Shown here one piece after another: positions 21,879 through 35,976 of a DNA stretch of 64,000 bases. Every line of letters begins with the position of its first letter. Positions within the stretch are counted from its first letter, which is position 1. Both the position numbers and the translations under genes were made by a program. Source of the stretch: Glebionis coronaria (lineage: Eukaryota; Streptophyta; Magnoliopsida; Asterales; Asteraceae); NCBI GenBank assembly GCA_025667525.1, contig CM046880.1, positions 600,937,452 to 601,001,451 on the forward strand, given 5' to 3'. The notes under the pieces were generated by a model. It was given only the letters and a program-made list of their open reading frames with translations, ran no database searches and was not told where the DNA came from.

Positions 21879-24705
21879 AGGCCCAAAAAGCCATTTTACT
21901 ATGTTTTTTTCATTAGTTTTGTATATTTTCCACCTTTGTAGGTTTCCGAAGGAAAATCAATATCATTTTTGTGTTGATCAAACAATGTTAAATATTGTTT
22001 GAGCTCACTCGTATTTTTAATATCAATTGATGGTATGCCATCACGATTTCCTTGTCTAGTAAAACCACAACTACATCACCAACTAATTTGCTACATTCAA
22101 GTCTGGTTAAAACATAGCCAAACCGAACCAAAACATGCTAAAGACGACCACAACATGATCAATACAATCAAACCATAGTAGAAATCCTATTTCCACGGAT
22201 TTGGCATGGTTTGCCCGCTTTATTCAGACTTTCTCCGGTTTCCCCGGTTAACGTCCGATTTCGTCCGATCTCGTCCGATTTCGTCCGTTTTGATATGTTT
22301 CGAACGGTCTAGCCCGTTTCAGCCGGATTTGGATGTGTATAACCATGTTTGAAAGTTGTACAGTTAGTATATGCCAATGAAATTATATATTGATGGAGGC
22401 AAAAGTGTTAAAGAAGAGACTGACTTGGTTCTCGAAGCCCAAGATCGTGTGACGAAGAAGGCTTTCTTAAAAAGGTCATAACTTCAGCACCGTAAGTTCG
22501 TTTTCAGCCCGTGACCTGTCAAAACGACCGAAAAAACAAGAGGAACATCGCTGTAACCACCTTTAAGCTGGTTAAGTGATTTTGAAGGCCCAAAAAGCCA
22601 TTTTACTATGTTTTTTTCATTAGTTTTGTATATTTTCCACCTTTGTAGGTTTCCGAAGGAAAATCAATATCAGTTTTGTGTTGATCAAACAATGTTAAAT
22701 ATTGTTTGAGCTCACTCGTATTTTTAATATCAATTGATGGTATGCCATCACGATTTCCTTGTCTAGTAAAACCACAACTACATCACCAACTAATTTGCTA
22801 CATTCAAGTCTGGTTAAAACATAGCCAAACCAAACCAAAACATGCTAAAGACGACCACAACATGATCAATACAATCAAACCATAGTAGAAATCCTATTTC
22901 CACGGATTTGGCATGGTTTGCCCGCTTTATTCAGACTTTCTCCGGTTTCCCCGGTTAACGTCCGATTTCGTCCGATCTCGTCCGATTTTGTCCGTTTTGA
23001 TATGTTTCGAACGGTCTAGCCCGTTTCAGCCGGATTTGGATGTGTATAACCATGTTTGAAAGTGTACAGTTAGTATATGCCAATGAAATTATATATTGAT
23101 GGAGGCAAAAGTGTTAAAGAAGAGACTGACTTGGTTCTCGAAGCCCAAGATCGTGTGACGAAGAAGGCTTTCTTAAAAAGGTCATAACTTCAGCACCGTA
23201 AGTTCGTTTTCAGCCCGTGACCTGTCAAAACGACCGAAAAAACAAGAGGAACATCGCTGTAACCACCTTTAAGCTGGCTAATTGATTTTGAAGGCCCAAA
23301 AAGCCATTTTACTATGTTTTTTTCATTAGTTTTGTATATTTTTCACCTTTGTAGGTTTCCGAAGGAAAATCAATATCATTTTTGTGTTGATCAAACAATG
23401 TTAAATATTGTTTGAGCTCACTCGTATTTTTAATATCAATTGATGGTATGCCATCACGATTTCCTTGTCTAGTAAAACCACAACTACATCACCAACTAAT
23501 TTGCTACATTCAAGTCTGGTTAAAACATAGCCAAACCGAACCAAAACATGCTAAAGACGACCACAACATGATCAATACAATCAAACCATAGTAGAAATCC
23601 TATTTCCGTGGATTTGGCATGGTTTGCCCGCTTTATTCAGACTTTCTCCGGTTTCCCCGGTTAACGTCCGATTTCGTCCGATCTCGTCCGATTTCGTCCG
23701 TTTTGATATGTTTCGAACGGTCTAGCCCGTTTCAGCCGGATTTGGATGTGTATAACCATGTTTGAAAGTTGTACAGTTAGTATATGCCAATGAAAGTATA
23801 TATTGATGGAGGCAAAAGTGTTAAAGAAGAGACTGACTTGGTTCTCGAAGCCCAAGATCGTGTGACGAAGAAGGCTTTCTTAAAAAGGTCATAACTTCAG
23901 CACCGTAAGTTCGTTTTCAGCCCGTGACCTGTCAAAACGACCGAAAAAACAAGAGGAACATCGCTGTAACCACCTTTAAGCTGGTTAAGTGATTTTGAAG
24001 GCCCAAAAAGCCAATTTAATATGTTTTTTTCATTAGTTTTGTATATTTTCCACCTTTGTAGGTTTCCGAAGGAAAATCAATATCATTTTTGTGTTGATCA
24101 AACAATGTTAAATATTGTTTGAGCTCACTCGTATTTTTAATATCAATTGATGGTATGCCATCACGATTTCCTTGTCTAGTAAAACCACAAATACATCACC
24201 AACTAATTTGCTACATTCAAGTCTGGTTAAAACATAGCCAAACCGAACCAAAACATGCTAAAGACGACCACAACATGATCAATACAATCAAACCATAGTA
24301 GAAATCCTATTTCCACGGATTTGGCATGGTTTGCCCGCTTTATTCAGACTTTCTCCGGTTTCCCCGGTTAACGTCCGATTTTGTCCGATCTCGTCCGATT
24401 TCGTCCGTTTTGATATGTTTCGAACGGTCTAGCCCGTTTCAGCCAGATTTGGATGTGTATAACCATGTTTGAAAGTTGTACAGTTAGTATATGCCAATGA
24501 AATTATATATTGATGGAGGCAAAAGTGTTAAAGAAGAGACTGACTTGGTTCTCGAAGCCCAAGATCGTGTGACGAAGAAGGCTTTCTTAAAAAGGTCATA
24601 ACTTCAGCACCGTAAGTTCGTTTTCAGCCCGTGACCTGTCAAAACGACCGAAAAAACAAGAGGAACATCGCTGTAACCACCTTTAAGCTGGTTAAGTGAT
24701 TTTGA
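21879..24705 (+). repeat. Units 32-35: group sharing the ACCACC tail
   Basis: All four end with TAACCACCTTTAAGCTGG, a variant otherwise seen only in units 1, 23, 68 and 76. Unit 33 has AACCAAACC and lacks one T in GAAAGTGTACAG (706 bp). Unit 34 has TTCCGTGG and AAAGTATATATTG. Unit 35 has GCCAATTTAATATG. They look like a local expansion of one variant. Confidence 0.7.
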
Positions 24706-27521
24706 AGGCCTAAAAAGCCATTTTACTATGTTTTTTTCATTAGTTTTGTATATTTTCCACCTTTGTAGGTTTCCGAAGGAAAATCAATATCATTTTTGTG
24801 TTGATCAAACAATATTAAATATTGTTTGAGCTCACTCGTATTTTTAATATCAATTGATGGTATGCCATCACGATTTCCTTGTCTAGCAAAACCACAACTA
24901 CATCACCAACTAATTTGCTACATTCAAGTCTGGTTAAAACATAGCCAAACCGAACCAAAACATGCTAAAGACGACCACAACATGATCAATACAATCAAAC
25001 CATCGTAGAAATCCTATTTCCACGGATTTGGCATGGTTTGCCCGCTTTATTCAGACTTTCTCCGGTTTCCCCGGTTAACGTCCGATTTCGTCCGATCTCG
25101 TCCGATTTCGTCCGTTTTGATATGTTTCGAACGGTCTAGCCCGTTTCAGCCGGATTTGGATGTGTATAACCATGTTTGAAAGTTGTACAGTTAGTATATG
25201 CCAATGAAATTATATATTGATGGAGGCAAAAGTGTTAAAGAAGAAACTGACTTGGTTCTCGAAGCCCAAGATCGTGTGACGGAGAAGGCTTTCTTAAAAA
25301 GGTCATAACTTCAGCACCGTAAGTTCGTTTTCAGCCCGTGACCTGTCAAAACGACCGAAAAAACAAGAGGAACATCGCTGTAACCATCTTTAAGCTGGTT
25401 AAGTGATTTTGAAGGCCCAAAAAGCCATTTTACTATGTTTTTTTCATTAGTTTTGTATATTTTCCACCTTTGTAGGTTTCCGAAGGAAAATCAATATCAT
25501 TTTTGTGTTGATCAAACACTGTTAAATATTGTTTGAGCTCACTCGTATTTTTAATATCAATTGATGGTATGCCATCACGATTTCCTTGTCTAGTAAAACC
25601 ACAACTACATCACCAACTAATTTGCTACATTCAAGTCTGGTTAAAACATAGCAAAACCGAACCAAAACATGCTAAAGACGACCACAACATGATCAATACA
25701 ATCAAACCATAGTAGAAATCCTATTTCCACGGATTTGGCATGGTTTGCCCGCTTTATTCAGACTTTCTCCGGTTTCCCAGGTTAACTTCCGATTTCGTCC
25801 GATCTCGTCCGATTTCGTCCGTTTTGATATGTTTCGAACGGTCTAGCCCGTTTCAGCCGGATTTGGATGTGTATAACCATGTTTGAAAGTTGTACAGTTA
25901 GTATATGCCAATGAAATTATATATTGATGGAGGCAAAAGTGTTAAAGAAGAGACTGACTTGGTTCTCGAAGCCCAAGATCGTGTGACGAAGAAGGCTTTC
26001 TTAAAAAGGTCATAACTTCAGCACCGTAAGTTCGTTTTCAGCCCGTGACCTGTCAAAACGACCGAAAAAACAAGAGGAACATCGCTGTAACCAGCTTTAA
26101 GCTGGTTACGTGATTTTGAAGGCCAAAAAGCCATTTTACTATGTTTTTTTCATTAGTTTTGTATATTTTCCACCTTTGTAGGTTTCCGAAGGAAAATCAA
26201 TATCATTTTTGTGTTGATCAAACAATGTTAAATATTGTTTGAGCTCACTCGTATTTTTAATATCAATTGATGGTATGCCATCACGATTTCCTTGTCTAGT
26301 AAAACCACAACTACATCACCAACTAATTTGCTACATTCAAGTCTGGTTAAAACATAGCCAAACCGAACCAAAACATGCTAAAGACGACCATAACATGATC
26401 AATACAATCAAACCATAGTAGAAATCCTATTTCCACGGATTTGGCATGGTTTGCCCGCTTTATTCAGACTTTCTCCGGTTTCCCCGGTTAACGTCCGATC
26501 TCGTCCGATTTCGTCCGTTTTGATATGTTTCGAACGGTCTAGCCTGTTTCAGCCGGATTTGGATGTGTATAACCATGTTTGAAAGTTGTACAGTTAGTAT
26601 ATGCCAATGAAATTATATATTGATGGAGGCAAAAGTGTTAAAGAAGAGACTGACTTGGTTCTCGAAGCCCAAGATCGTGTGACGAAGAAGGCTTTCTTAA
26701 AAAGGTCATAACTTCAGCACCGTAAGTTCGTTTTCAGCCCGTGACCTGTCAAAACGACCGAAAAAACAAGAGGAACATCGCTGTAAGCACCTTTAAGCTG
26801 GTTAAGTGATTTTGAAGGCCCAAAAAGCCATTTTACTATGTTTTTTTCATTAGTTTTGTATATTTTCCACCTTTGTAGGTTTCCGAAGGAAAATCAATAT
26901 CATTTTTGTGTTGATCAAACAATGTTAAATATTGTTTGAGCTCACTCGTATTTTTAATATCAATTGATGGTATGCCATCACGATTTCCTTGTCTAGTAAA
27001 ACCACAACTACATCACCAACTAATTTGCTACATTCAAGTCTGGTTAAAACATAGCAAAACCGAACCAAAACATGCTAAAGACGACCACAACATGATCAAT
27101 ACAATCAAACCATAGTAGAAATCCTATTTCCACGGATTTGGCATGGTTTGCCCGCTTTATTCAGACTTTCTCCGGTTTCCCCGGTTAACGTCCGATTTCG
27201 TCCGATCTCGTCCGATTTCGTCCGTTTTGATATGTTTCGAACGGTCTAGCCCGTTTCAGCCGGATTTGGATGTGTATAACCATGTTTGAAAGTTGTACAG
27301 TTAGTATATGCCAATGAAATTATATATTGATGGAGGCAAAAGTGTTAAAGAAGAGACTGACTTGGTTCTCGAAGCCCAAGATCGTGTGACGAAGAAGGCT
27401 TTCTTAAAAAGGTCATAACTTCAGCACCGTAAGTTCGTTTTCAGCCCGTGACCTGTCAAAACGACCGAAAAAACAAGAGGAACATCGCTGTAACCAACTT
27501 TAAGCTGGTTAAGTGATTTGA
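24706..27521 (+). repeat. Units 36-39: four-unit higher-order repeat, copy 1
   Basis: Four successive unit types define this repeat. Type A (36) has GAAGAAACTGAC and ends CCATCTTT. Type B (37) has ACACTGTT, AGCAAAACC, TTAACTTCC and ends CCAGCTTT. Type C (38) starts GGCCAAAAAG, has GACCATAACATG, lacks 10 bp of the minisatellite and has GCCTGTTTC. Type D (39) has AGCAAAACC and ends GTGATTTGAAGG. Copy length is 2,816 bp. Confidence 0.9.
26087..26109. repeat. Perfect 11-bp-arm dyad at the end of unit 37
   Basis: Here the terminal dyad is perfect: GTAACCAGCTT faces AAGCTGGTTAC around a single T. Two variants make it so: G at the usually mismatched base, shared with units 41, 49, 62 and 63, and a C in GGTTACGTG where other units have GGTTAAGTG. 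It is the longest simple hairpin I noticed in the window. Confidence 0.8.
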
Positions 27522-30336
27522 AGGCCAAAAAGCCATTTTACTATGTTTTTTTCATTAATTTTGTATATTTTCCACCTTTGTAGGTTTCCGAAGGAAAATC
27601 AATATCATTTTTGTGTTGATCAAACAATGTTAAATATTGTTTGAGCTCACTCGTATTTTTAATATCAATTGATGGTATGCCATCACGATTTCCTTGTCTA
27701 GTAAAACCACAACTACATCACCAACTAATTTGCTACATTCAAGTCTGGTTAAAACATAGCCAAACCGAACCAAAACATGCTAAAGACGACCACAACATGA
27801 TCAATACAATCAAACCATAGTAGAAATCCTATTTCCACGGATTTGGCATGGTTTGCCCGCTTTATTCAGACTTTCTCCGGTTTCCCCGGTTAACGTCCGA
27901 TTTCGTCCGATCTCGTCCGATTTCGTCCGTTTTGATATGTTTCGAACGGTCTAGCCCGTTTCAGCCGGATTTGGATGTGTATAACCATGTTTGAAAGTTG
28001 TACAGTTAGTATATGCCAATGAAATTATATATTGATGGAGGCAAAAGTGTTAAAGAAGAAACTGACTTGGTTCTCGAAGCCCAAGATCGTGTGACGAAGA
28101 AGGCTTTCTTAAAAAGGTCATAACTTCAGCACCGTAAGTTCGTTTTCAGCCCGTGACCTGTCAAAACGACCGAAAAAACAAGAGGAACATCGCTGTAACC
28201 ATCTTTAAGCTGGTTAAGTGATTTTGAAGGCCCAAAAAGCCATTTTACTATGTTTTTTTCATTAGTTTTGTATATTTCCCACCTTTGTAGGTTTCCGAAG
28301 GAAAATCAATATCATTTTTGTGTTGATCAAACACTGTTAAATATTGTTTGAGCTCACTCGTATTTTTAATATCAATTGATGGTATGCCATCACGATTTCC
28401 TTGTCTAGTAAAACCACAACTACATCACCAACTAATTTGCTACATTCAAGTCTGGTTAAAACATAGCAAAACCGAACCAAAACATGCTAAAGACGACCAC
28501 AACATGATCAATACAATCAAACCATAGTAGAAATCCTATTTCCACGGATTTGGCATGGTTTGCCCGCTTTATTCAGACTTTCTCCGGTTTCCCCGGTTAA
28601 CTTCCGATTTCGTCCGATCTCGTCCGATTTCGTCCGTTTTGATATGTTTCGAACGGTCTAGCCCGTTTCAGCCGGATTTGGATGTGTATAACCATGTTTG
28701 AAAGTTGTACAGTTAGTATATGCCAATGAAATTGTATATTGATGGAGGCAAAAGTGTTAAAGAAGAGACTGACTTGGTTCACGAAGCCCAAGATCGTGTG
28801 ACGAAGAAGGCTTTCTTAAAAAGGTCATAACTTCAGCACCGTAAGTTCGTTTTCAGCCCGTGACCTGTCAAAACGACCGAAAAAACAAGAGGAACATCGC
28901 TGTAACCAGCTTTAAGCTGGTTAAGTGATTTTGAAGGCCAAAAAGCCATTTTACTATGTTTTTTTCATTAGTTTTGTATATTTTCCACCTTTGTAGGTTT
29001 CCGAAGGAAAATCAATATCATTTTTGTGTTGATCAAACAATGTTAAATATTGTTTGAGCTCACTCGTATTTTTAATATCAATTGATGGTATGCCATCACG
29101 ATTTCCTTGTCTAGTAAAACCACAACTACATCACCAACTAATTTGCTACATTCAAGTCTGGTTAAAACATAGCCAAACCGAACCAAAACATGCTAAAGAC
29201 GACCATAACATGATCAATACAATCAAACCATAGTATAAATCCTATTTCCACGGATTTGGCATGGTTTGCCCGCTTTATTCAGACTTTCTCCGGTTTCCCC
29301 GGTTAACGTCCGATCTCGTCCGATTTCGTCCGTTTTGATATGTTTCGAACGGTCTAGCCTGTTTCAGCCGGATTTGGATGTGTATAACCATGTTTGAAAG
29401 TTGTACAGTTAGTATATGCCAATGAAATTATATATTGATGGAGGCAAAAGTGTTAAAGAAGAGACTGACTTGGTTCTCGAAGCCCAAGATCGTGTGACGA
29501 AGAAGGCTTTCTTAAAAAGGTCATAACTTCAGCACCGTAAGTTCGTTTTCAGCCCGTGACCTGTCAAAACGACCGAAAAAACAAGAGGAACATCGCTGTA
29601 ACCAACTTTAAGCTGGTTAAGTGATTTTGAAGGCCCAAAAAGCCATTTTACTATGTTTTTTTCATTAGTTTTGTATATTTTCCACCTTTGTAGGTTTCCG
29701 AAGGAAAATCAATATCATTTTTGTGTTGATCAAACAATGTTAAATATTGTTTGAGCTCACTCGTATTTTTAATATCAATTGATGGTATGCCATCACGATT
29801 TCCTTGTCTAGTAAAACCACAACTACATCACCAACTAATTTGCTACATTCAAGTCTGGTTAAAACATAGCAAAACCGAACCAAAACATGCTAAAGACGAC
29901 CACAACATGATCAATACAATCAAACCATAGTAGAAATCCTATTTCCACGGATTTGGCATGGTTTGCCCGCTTTATTCAGACTTTCTCCGGTTTCCCCGGT
30001 TAACGTCCGATTTCGTCCGATCTCGTCCGATTTCGTCCGTTTTGATATGTTTCGAACGGTCTAGCCCGTTTCAGCCGGATTTGGATGTGTATAACCATGT
30101 TTGAAAGTTGTACAGTTAGTATATGCCAATGAAATTATATATTGATGGAGGCAAAAGTGTTAAAGAAGAGACTGACTTGGTTCTCGAAGCCCAAGATCGT
30201 GTGACGAAGAAGGCTTTCTTAAAAAGGTCATAACTTCACCACCGTAAGTTCGTTTTCAGCCCGTGACCTGTCAAAACGACCGAAAAAACAAGAGGAACAT
30301 CGCTGTAACCAACTTTAAGCTGGTTAAGTGATTTGA
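27522..30336 (+). repeat. Units 40-43: four-unit higher-order repeat, copy 2
   Basis: The A-B-C-D markers recur in the same order, including the 10-bp loss in unit 42 near 29301-29335. Length is 2,815 bp. Private changes are few: ATTAATTTTG near the start of unit 40, ATATTTCCC and TTCACGAAG in unit 41, AGTATAAATCC in unit 42. Unit 40 starts GGCCAAAAAG, unlike unit 36 but like unit 48, so copies 2 and 3 are closer to each other than to copy 1. Confidence 0.9.
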
Positions 30337-33161
30337 AGGCCAAAAAGCCATTTTACTATGTTTTTTTCATTAGTTTTGTATATTTTCCACCTTTGTAGGT
30401 TTCCGAAGGAAAATCAATATCATTTTTGTGTTGATCAAACAATGTTAAATATTGTTTGAGCTCACTCGTATTTTTAATATCAATTGATGGTATGCCATCA
30501 CGATTTCCTTGTCTAGTAAAACCACAACTACATCACCAACTAATTTGCTACATTCAAGTCTGGTTAAAACATAGCCAAACCGAACCAAAACATGCTAAAG
30601 ACGACCACAACATGATCAATACAATCAAACCATAGTAGAAATCCTATTTCCACGGATTTGGCATGGTTTGCCCGCTTTATTCAGACTTTCTCCGGTTTCC
30701 CCGGTTAACGTCCGATTTCGTCCGATCTCGTCCGATTTCGTCCGTTTTGATATGTTTCGAACGGTCTAGCCTGTTTCAGCCGGATTTGGATGTGTATAAC
30801 CATGTTTGAAAGTTGTACAGTTAGTATATGCCAATGAAATTATATATTGATGGAGGCAAAAGTGTTAAAGAAGAGACTGACTTGGTTCTCGAAGCCCAAG
30901 ATCGTGTGACGAAGAAGGCTTTCTTAAAAAGGTCATAACTTCAGCACCGTAAGTTCGTTTTCAGCCCGTGACCTGTCAAAACGACCGAAAAAACAAGAGG
31001 AACATCGCTGTAACCAACTTTAAGCTGGTTAAGTGATTTTGAAGGCCCAAAAAGCCATTTTACTATGTTTTTTCATTAGTTTTGTATATTTTCCACCTTT
31101 GTAGGTTTCCGAAGGAAAATCAATATCATTTTTGTGTTGATCAAACAATGTTAAATATTGTTTGAGCTCACTCGTATTTTTAATATCAATTGATGGTATG
31201 CCATCACGATTTCCTTGTCTAGTAAAACCACAACTACATCACCAACTAATTTGCTACATTCAAGTGTGGTTAAAACATAGCCAAACCGAACCAAAACATG
31301 CTAAAGACGACCACAACATGATCAATACAATCAAACCATAGTAGAAATCCTATTTCCACGGATTTGGCATGGTTTGCCCGCTTTATTCAGACTTTCTCCG
31401 GTTTCCCCGGTTAACGTCCGATTTCGTCCGATCTCGTCCGATTTCGTTCGTTTTGATATGATTCGAACGGTCTAGCCCGTTTCAGCCGGATTTGGATGTG
31501 TATAACCATGTTTGAAAGTTGTACAGTTAGTATATGCCAATGAAATTATATATTGATGGAGGCAAAAGTGTTAAAGAAGAGACTGACTTGGTTCTCGAAG
31601 CCCAAGATCGTGTGACGAAGAAGGCTTTCTTAAAAAGGTCATAACTTCAGCATCGTAAGTTCGTTTTCAGCCTGTGACCTGTCAAAACGACCGAAAAAAC
31701 AAGAGGAACATCGCTGTAACCATCTTTAAGCTGGTTAAGTGATTTTGAAGGCCCAAAAAGCCATTTTACTATGTTTTTTTCATTAGTTTTGTATATTTTC
31801 CACCTTTGTAGGTTTCCGAAGGAAAATCAATATCATTTTTGTGTTGATCAAACAATGTTAAATATTGTTTGAGCTCACTCGTATTTTTAATATCAATTGA
31901 TGGTATGCCATCACGATTTCCTTGTCTAGTAAAACCACAACTACATCACCAACTAATTTGCTACATTCAAGTCTGGTTAAAACATAGCCAAACCGAACCA
32001 AAACATGCTAAAGACGACCACAACATGATCAATACAATCAAACCATAGTAGAAATCCTATTTCCACGGATTTGGCATGGTTTGCCCGCTTTATTCAGACT
32101 TTCTCCGGTTTCCCCGGTTAACGTCCGATTTCGTCCGATCTCGTCCGATTTCGTCCGTTTTGATATGTTTCGAACGGTCTAGCCCGTTTCAGCCGGATTT
32201 GGATGTGTATAACCATGTTTGAAAGTTGTACAGTTAGTATATGCCAATGAAATTATATATTGATGGAGACAAAAGTGTTAAAGAAGAGACTGACTTGGTT
32301 CTCGAAGCCCAAGATCGTGTGACGAAGAAGGCTTTCTTAAAAAGGTCATAACTTCAGCATCGTAAGTTCGTTTTCAGCCTGTGACCTGTCAAAACGACCG
32401 AAAAAACAAGAGGAACATCGTTGTAACCAACTTTAAGCTGGTTAAGTGATTTTGAAGGCCCAAAAAGCCATTTTACTATGTTTTTTTCATTAGTTTTGTA
32501 TATTTTCCACCTTTGTAGGTTTCCGAAGGAAAATCAATATCATTTTTGTGTTGATCAAACAATGTTAAATATTGTTTGAGCTCACTCGTATTTTTAATAT
32601 CAATTGATGGTATGCCATCACGATTTCCTTGTCTAGTAAAACCACAACTACATCACCAACTAATTTGCTACATTCAAGTCTGGTTAAAACATAGCCAAAC
32701 CGAACCAAAACATGCTAAAGACGACCACAACATGATCAATACAATCAAACCATAGTAGAAATCCTATTTCTACGGATTTGGCATGGTTTGCCCGCTTTAT
32801 TCAGACTTTCTCCGGTTTCCCCGGTTAACGTCCGATTTCGTCCGATCTCGTCCGATTTCGTCCGTTTTGATATGTTTCGAACGGTCTAGCCCGTTTCAGC
32901 CGGATTTGGATGTGTATAACCATGTTTGAAAGTTGTACAGTTAGTATATGCCAATGAAATTATATATTGATGGAGGCAAAAGTGTTAAAGAAGAGACTGA
33001 CTTGGTTCTCGAAGCCCAAGAACGTGTGACGAAGAAGGCTTTCTTAAAAAGGTCATAACTTCAGCACCGTAAGTTCGTTTTCAGCCCGTGACCTGTCAAA
33101 ACGACCGAAAAAACAAGAGGAACATCGCTGTAACCAACTTTAAGCTGGTTAAGTGATTTGA
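30337..33161 (+). repeat. Units 44-47: unlike units between copies 2 and 3
   Basis: This stretch is four units long but lacks the B and C markers and the 10-bp loss. Unit 44 has GCCTGTTTC. Unit 45 has AAGTGTGG, TTTCGTTCG, a six-base T-run and GCATCGTAAG. Unit 46 has GGAGACAAAAG and GCATCG. Unit 47 has TTTCTACGG and GAACGTGTG, and ends GTGATTTGAAGG. The same variants occur in units 52, 67, 74 and 75, so it represents a second block family interleaved with the A-B-C-D blocks. Confidence 0.7.
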
Positions 33162-35976
33162 AGGCCAAAAAGCCATTTTACTATGTTTTTTTCATTAGTT
33201 TTGTATATTTTCCACCTTTGTAGGTTTCCGAAGGAAAATCAATATCATTTTTGTGTTGATCAAACAATGTTAAATATTGTTTGAGCTCACTCGTATTTTT
33301 AATATCAATTGATGGTATGCCATCACGATTTCCTTGTCTAGTAAAACCACAACTACATCACCAACTAATTTGCTACATTCAAGTCTGGTTAAAACATAGC
33401 CAAACCGAACCAAAACATGCTAAAGACGACCACAACATGATCAATACAATCAAACCATAGTAGAAATCCTATTTCCACGGATTTGGCATGGTTTGCCCGC
33501 TTTATTCAGACTTTCTCCGGTTTCCCCGGTTAACGTCCGATTTCGTCCGATCTCGTCCGATTTCGTCCGTTTTGATATGTTTCGAACGGTCTAGCCCGTT
33601 TCAGCCGGATTTGGATGTGTATAACCATGTTTGAAAGTTGTACAGTTAGTATATGCCAATGAAATTATATATTGATGGAGGCAAAAGTGTTAAAGAAGAA
33701 ACTGACTTGGTTCTCGAAGCCCAAGATCGTGTGACGAAGAAGGCTTTCTTAAAAAGGTCATAACTTCAGCACCGTAAGTTCGTTTTCAGCCCGTGACCTG
33801 TCAAAACGACCGAAAAAACAAGAGGAACATCGCTGTAACCATCTTTAAGCTGGTTAAGTGATTTTGAAGGCCCAAAAAGCCATTTTACTATGTTTTTTTC
33901 ATTAGTTTTGTATATTTTCCACCTTTGTAGGTTTCCGAAGGAAAATCAATATCATTTTTGTGTTGATCAAACACTGTTAAATATTGTTTGAGCTCACTCG
34001 TATTTTTAATATCAATTGATGGTATGCCATCACGATTTCCTTGTCTAGTAAAACCACAACTACATCACCAACTAATTTGCTACATTCAAGTCTGGTTAAA
34101 ACATAGCAAAACCGAACCAAAACATGCTAAAGACGACCACAACATGATCAATACAATCAAACCATAGTAGAAATCCTATTTCCACGGATTTGGCATGGTT
34201 TGCCCGCTTTATTCAGACTTTCTCCGGTTTCCCCGGTTAACTTCCGATTTCGTCCGATCTCGTCCGATTTCGTCCGTTTTGATATGTTTCGAACGGTCTA
34301 GCCCGTTTCAGCCGGATTTGGATGTGTATAACCATGTTTGAAAGTTGTACAGTTAGTATATGCCAATGAAATTATATATTGATGGAGGCAAAAGTGTTAA
34401 AGAAGAGACTGACTTGGATCTCGAAGCCCAAGATCGTGTGACGAAGAAAGCTTTCTTAAAAAGGTTATAACTTCAGCACCGTAAGTTCGTTTTCAGCCCG
34501 TGACCTGTCAAAACGACCGAAAAAACAAGAGGAACATCGCTGTAACCAGCTTTAAGCTGGTTAAGTGATTTTGAAGGCCAAAAAGCCATTTTACTATGTT
34601 TTTTTCATTAGTTTTGTATATTTTCCACCTTTGTAGGTTTCCGAAGGAAAATCAATATCATTTTTGTGTTGATCAAACAATGTTAAATATTGTTTGAGCT
34701 CACTCGTATTTTTAATATCAATTGATGGTATGCCATCACGATTTCCTTGTCTAGTAAAACCACAACTACATCACCAACTAATTTGCTACATTCAAGTCTG
34801 GTTAAAACATAGCCAAACCGAACCAAAACATGCTAAAGACGACCATAACATGATCAATACAATCAAACCATAGTAGAAATCCTATTTCCACGGATTTGGC
34901 ATGGTTTGCCCGCTTTATTCAGACTTTCTCCGGTTTCCCCGGTTAACGTCCGATCTCGTCCGATTTCGTCCGTTTTGATATGTTTCGAACGGTCTAGCCT
35001 GTTTCAGCCGGATTTGGATGTGTATAACCATGTTTGAAAGTTGTACAGTTAGTATATGCCAATGAAATTATATATTGATGGAGGCAAAAGTGTTAAAGAA
35101 GAGACTGACTTGGTTCTCGAAGCCCAAGATCGTGTGACGAAGAAGGCTTTCTTAAAAAGGTCATAACTTCAGCACCGTAAGTTCGTTTTCAGCCCGTGAC
35201 CTGTCAAAACGACCGAAAAAACAAGAGGAACATCGCTGTAACCAACTTTAAGCTGGTTAAGTGATTTTGAAGGCCCAAAAAGCCATTTTACTATGTTTTT
35301 TTCATTAGTTTTGTATATTTTCCACCTTTGTAGGTTTCCGAAGGAAAATCAATATCATTTTTGTGTTGATCAAACAATGTTAAATATTGTTTGAGCTCAC
35401 TCGTATTTTTAATATCAATTGATGGTATGCCATCACGATTTCCTTGTCTAGTAAAACCACAACTACATCACCAACTAATTTGCTACATTCAAGTCTGGTT
35501 AAAACATAGCAAAACCGAACCAAAACATGCTAAAGACGACCACAACATGATCAATACAATCAAACCATAGTAGAAATCCTATTTCCACGGATTTGGCATG
35601 GTTTGCCCGCTTTATTCAGACTTTCTCCGGTTTCCCCGGTTAACGTCCGATTTCGTCCGATCTCGTCCGATTTCGTCCGTTTTGATATGTTTCGAACGGT
35701 CTAGCCCGTTTCAGCCGGATTTGGATGTGTATAACCATGTTTGAAAGTTGTACAGTTAGTATATGCCAATGAAATTATATATTGATGGAGGCAAAAGTGT
35801 TAAAGAAGAGACTGACTTGGTTCTCGAAGCCCAAGATCGTGTGACGAAGAAGGCTTTCTTAAAAAGGTCATAACTTCAGCACCGTAAGTTCGTTTTCAGC
35901 CCGTGACCTGTCAAAACGACCGAAAAAACAAGAGGAACATCGCTGTAACCAACTTTAAGCTGGTTAAGTGATTTGA
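33162..35976 (+). repeat. Units 48-51: four-unit higher-order repeat, copy 3
   Basis: This block has exactly the length of copy 2 (2,815 bp), 5,640 bp further along, with the same A-B-C-D markers and the 10-bp loss in unit 50 near 34941-34975. Private changes in unit 49 are TTGGATCTCG, GAAAGCTTTC and GGTTATAAC. Confidence 0.9.

Noticed and set aside
24826..25008. Forward 60-residue open frame in unit 36
   Set aside because: Present because of private changes in this unit (CTAGCAAAACC and CCATCGTAG, the latter removing a stop). Other units are closed in this frame.
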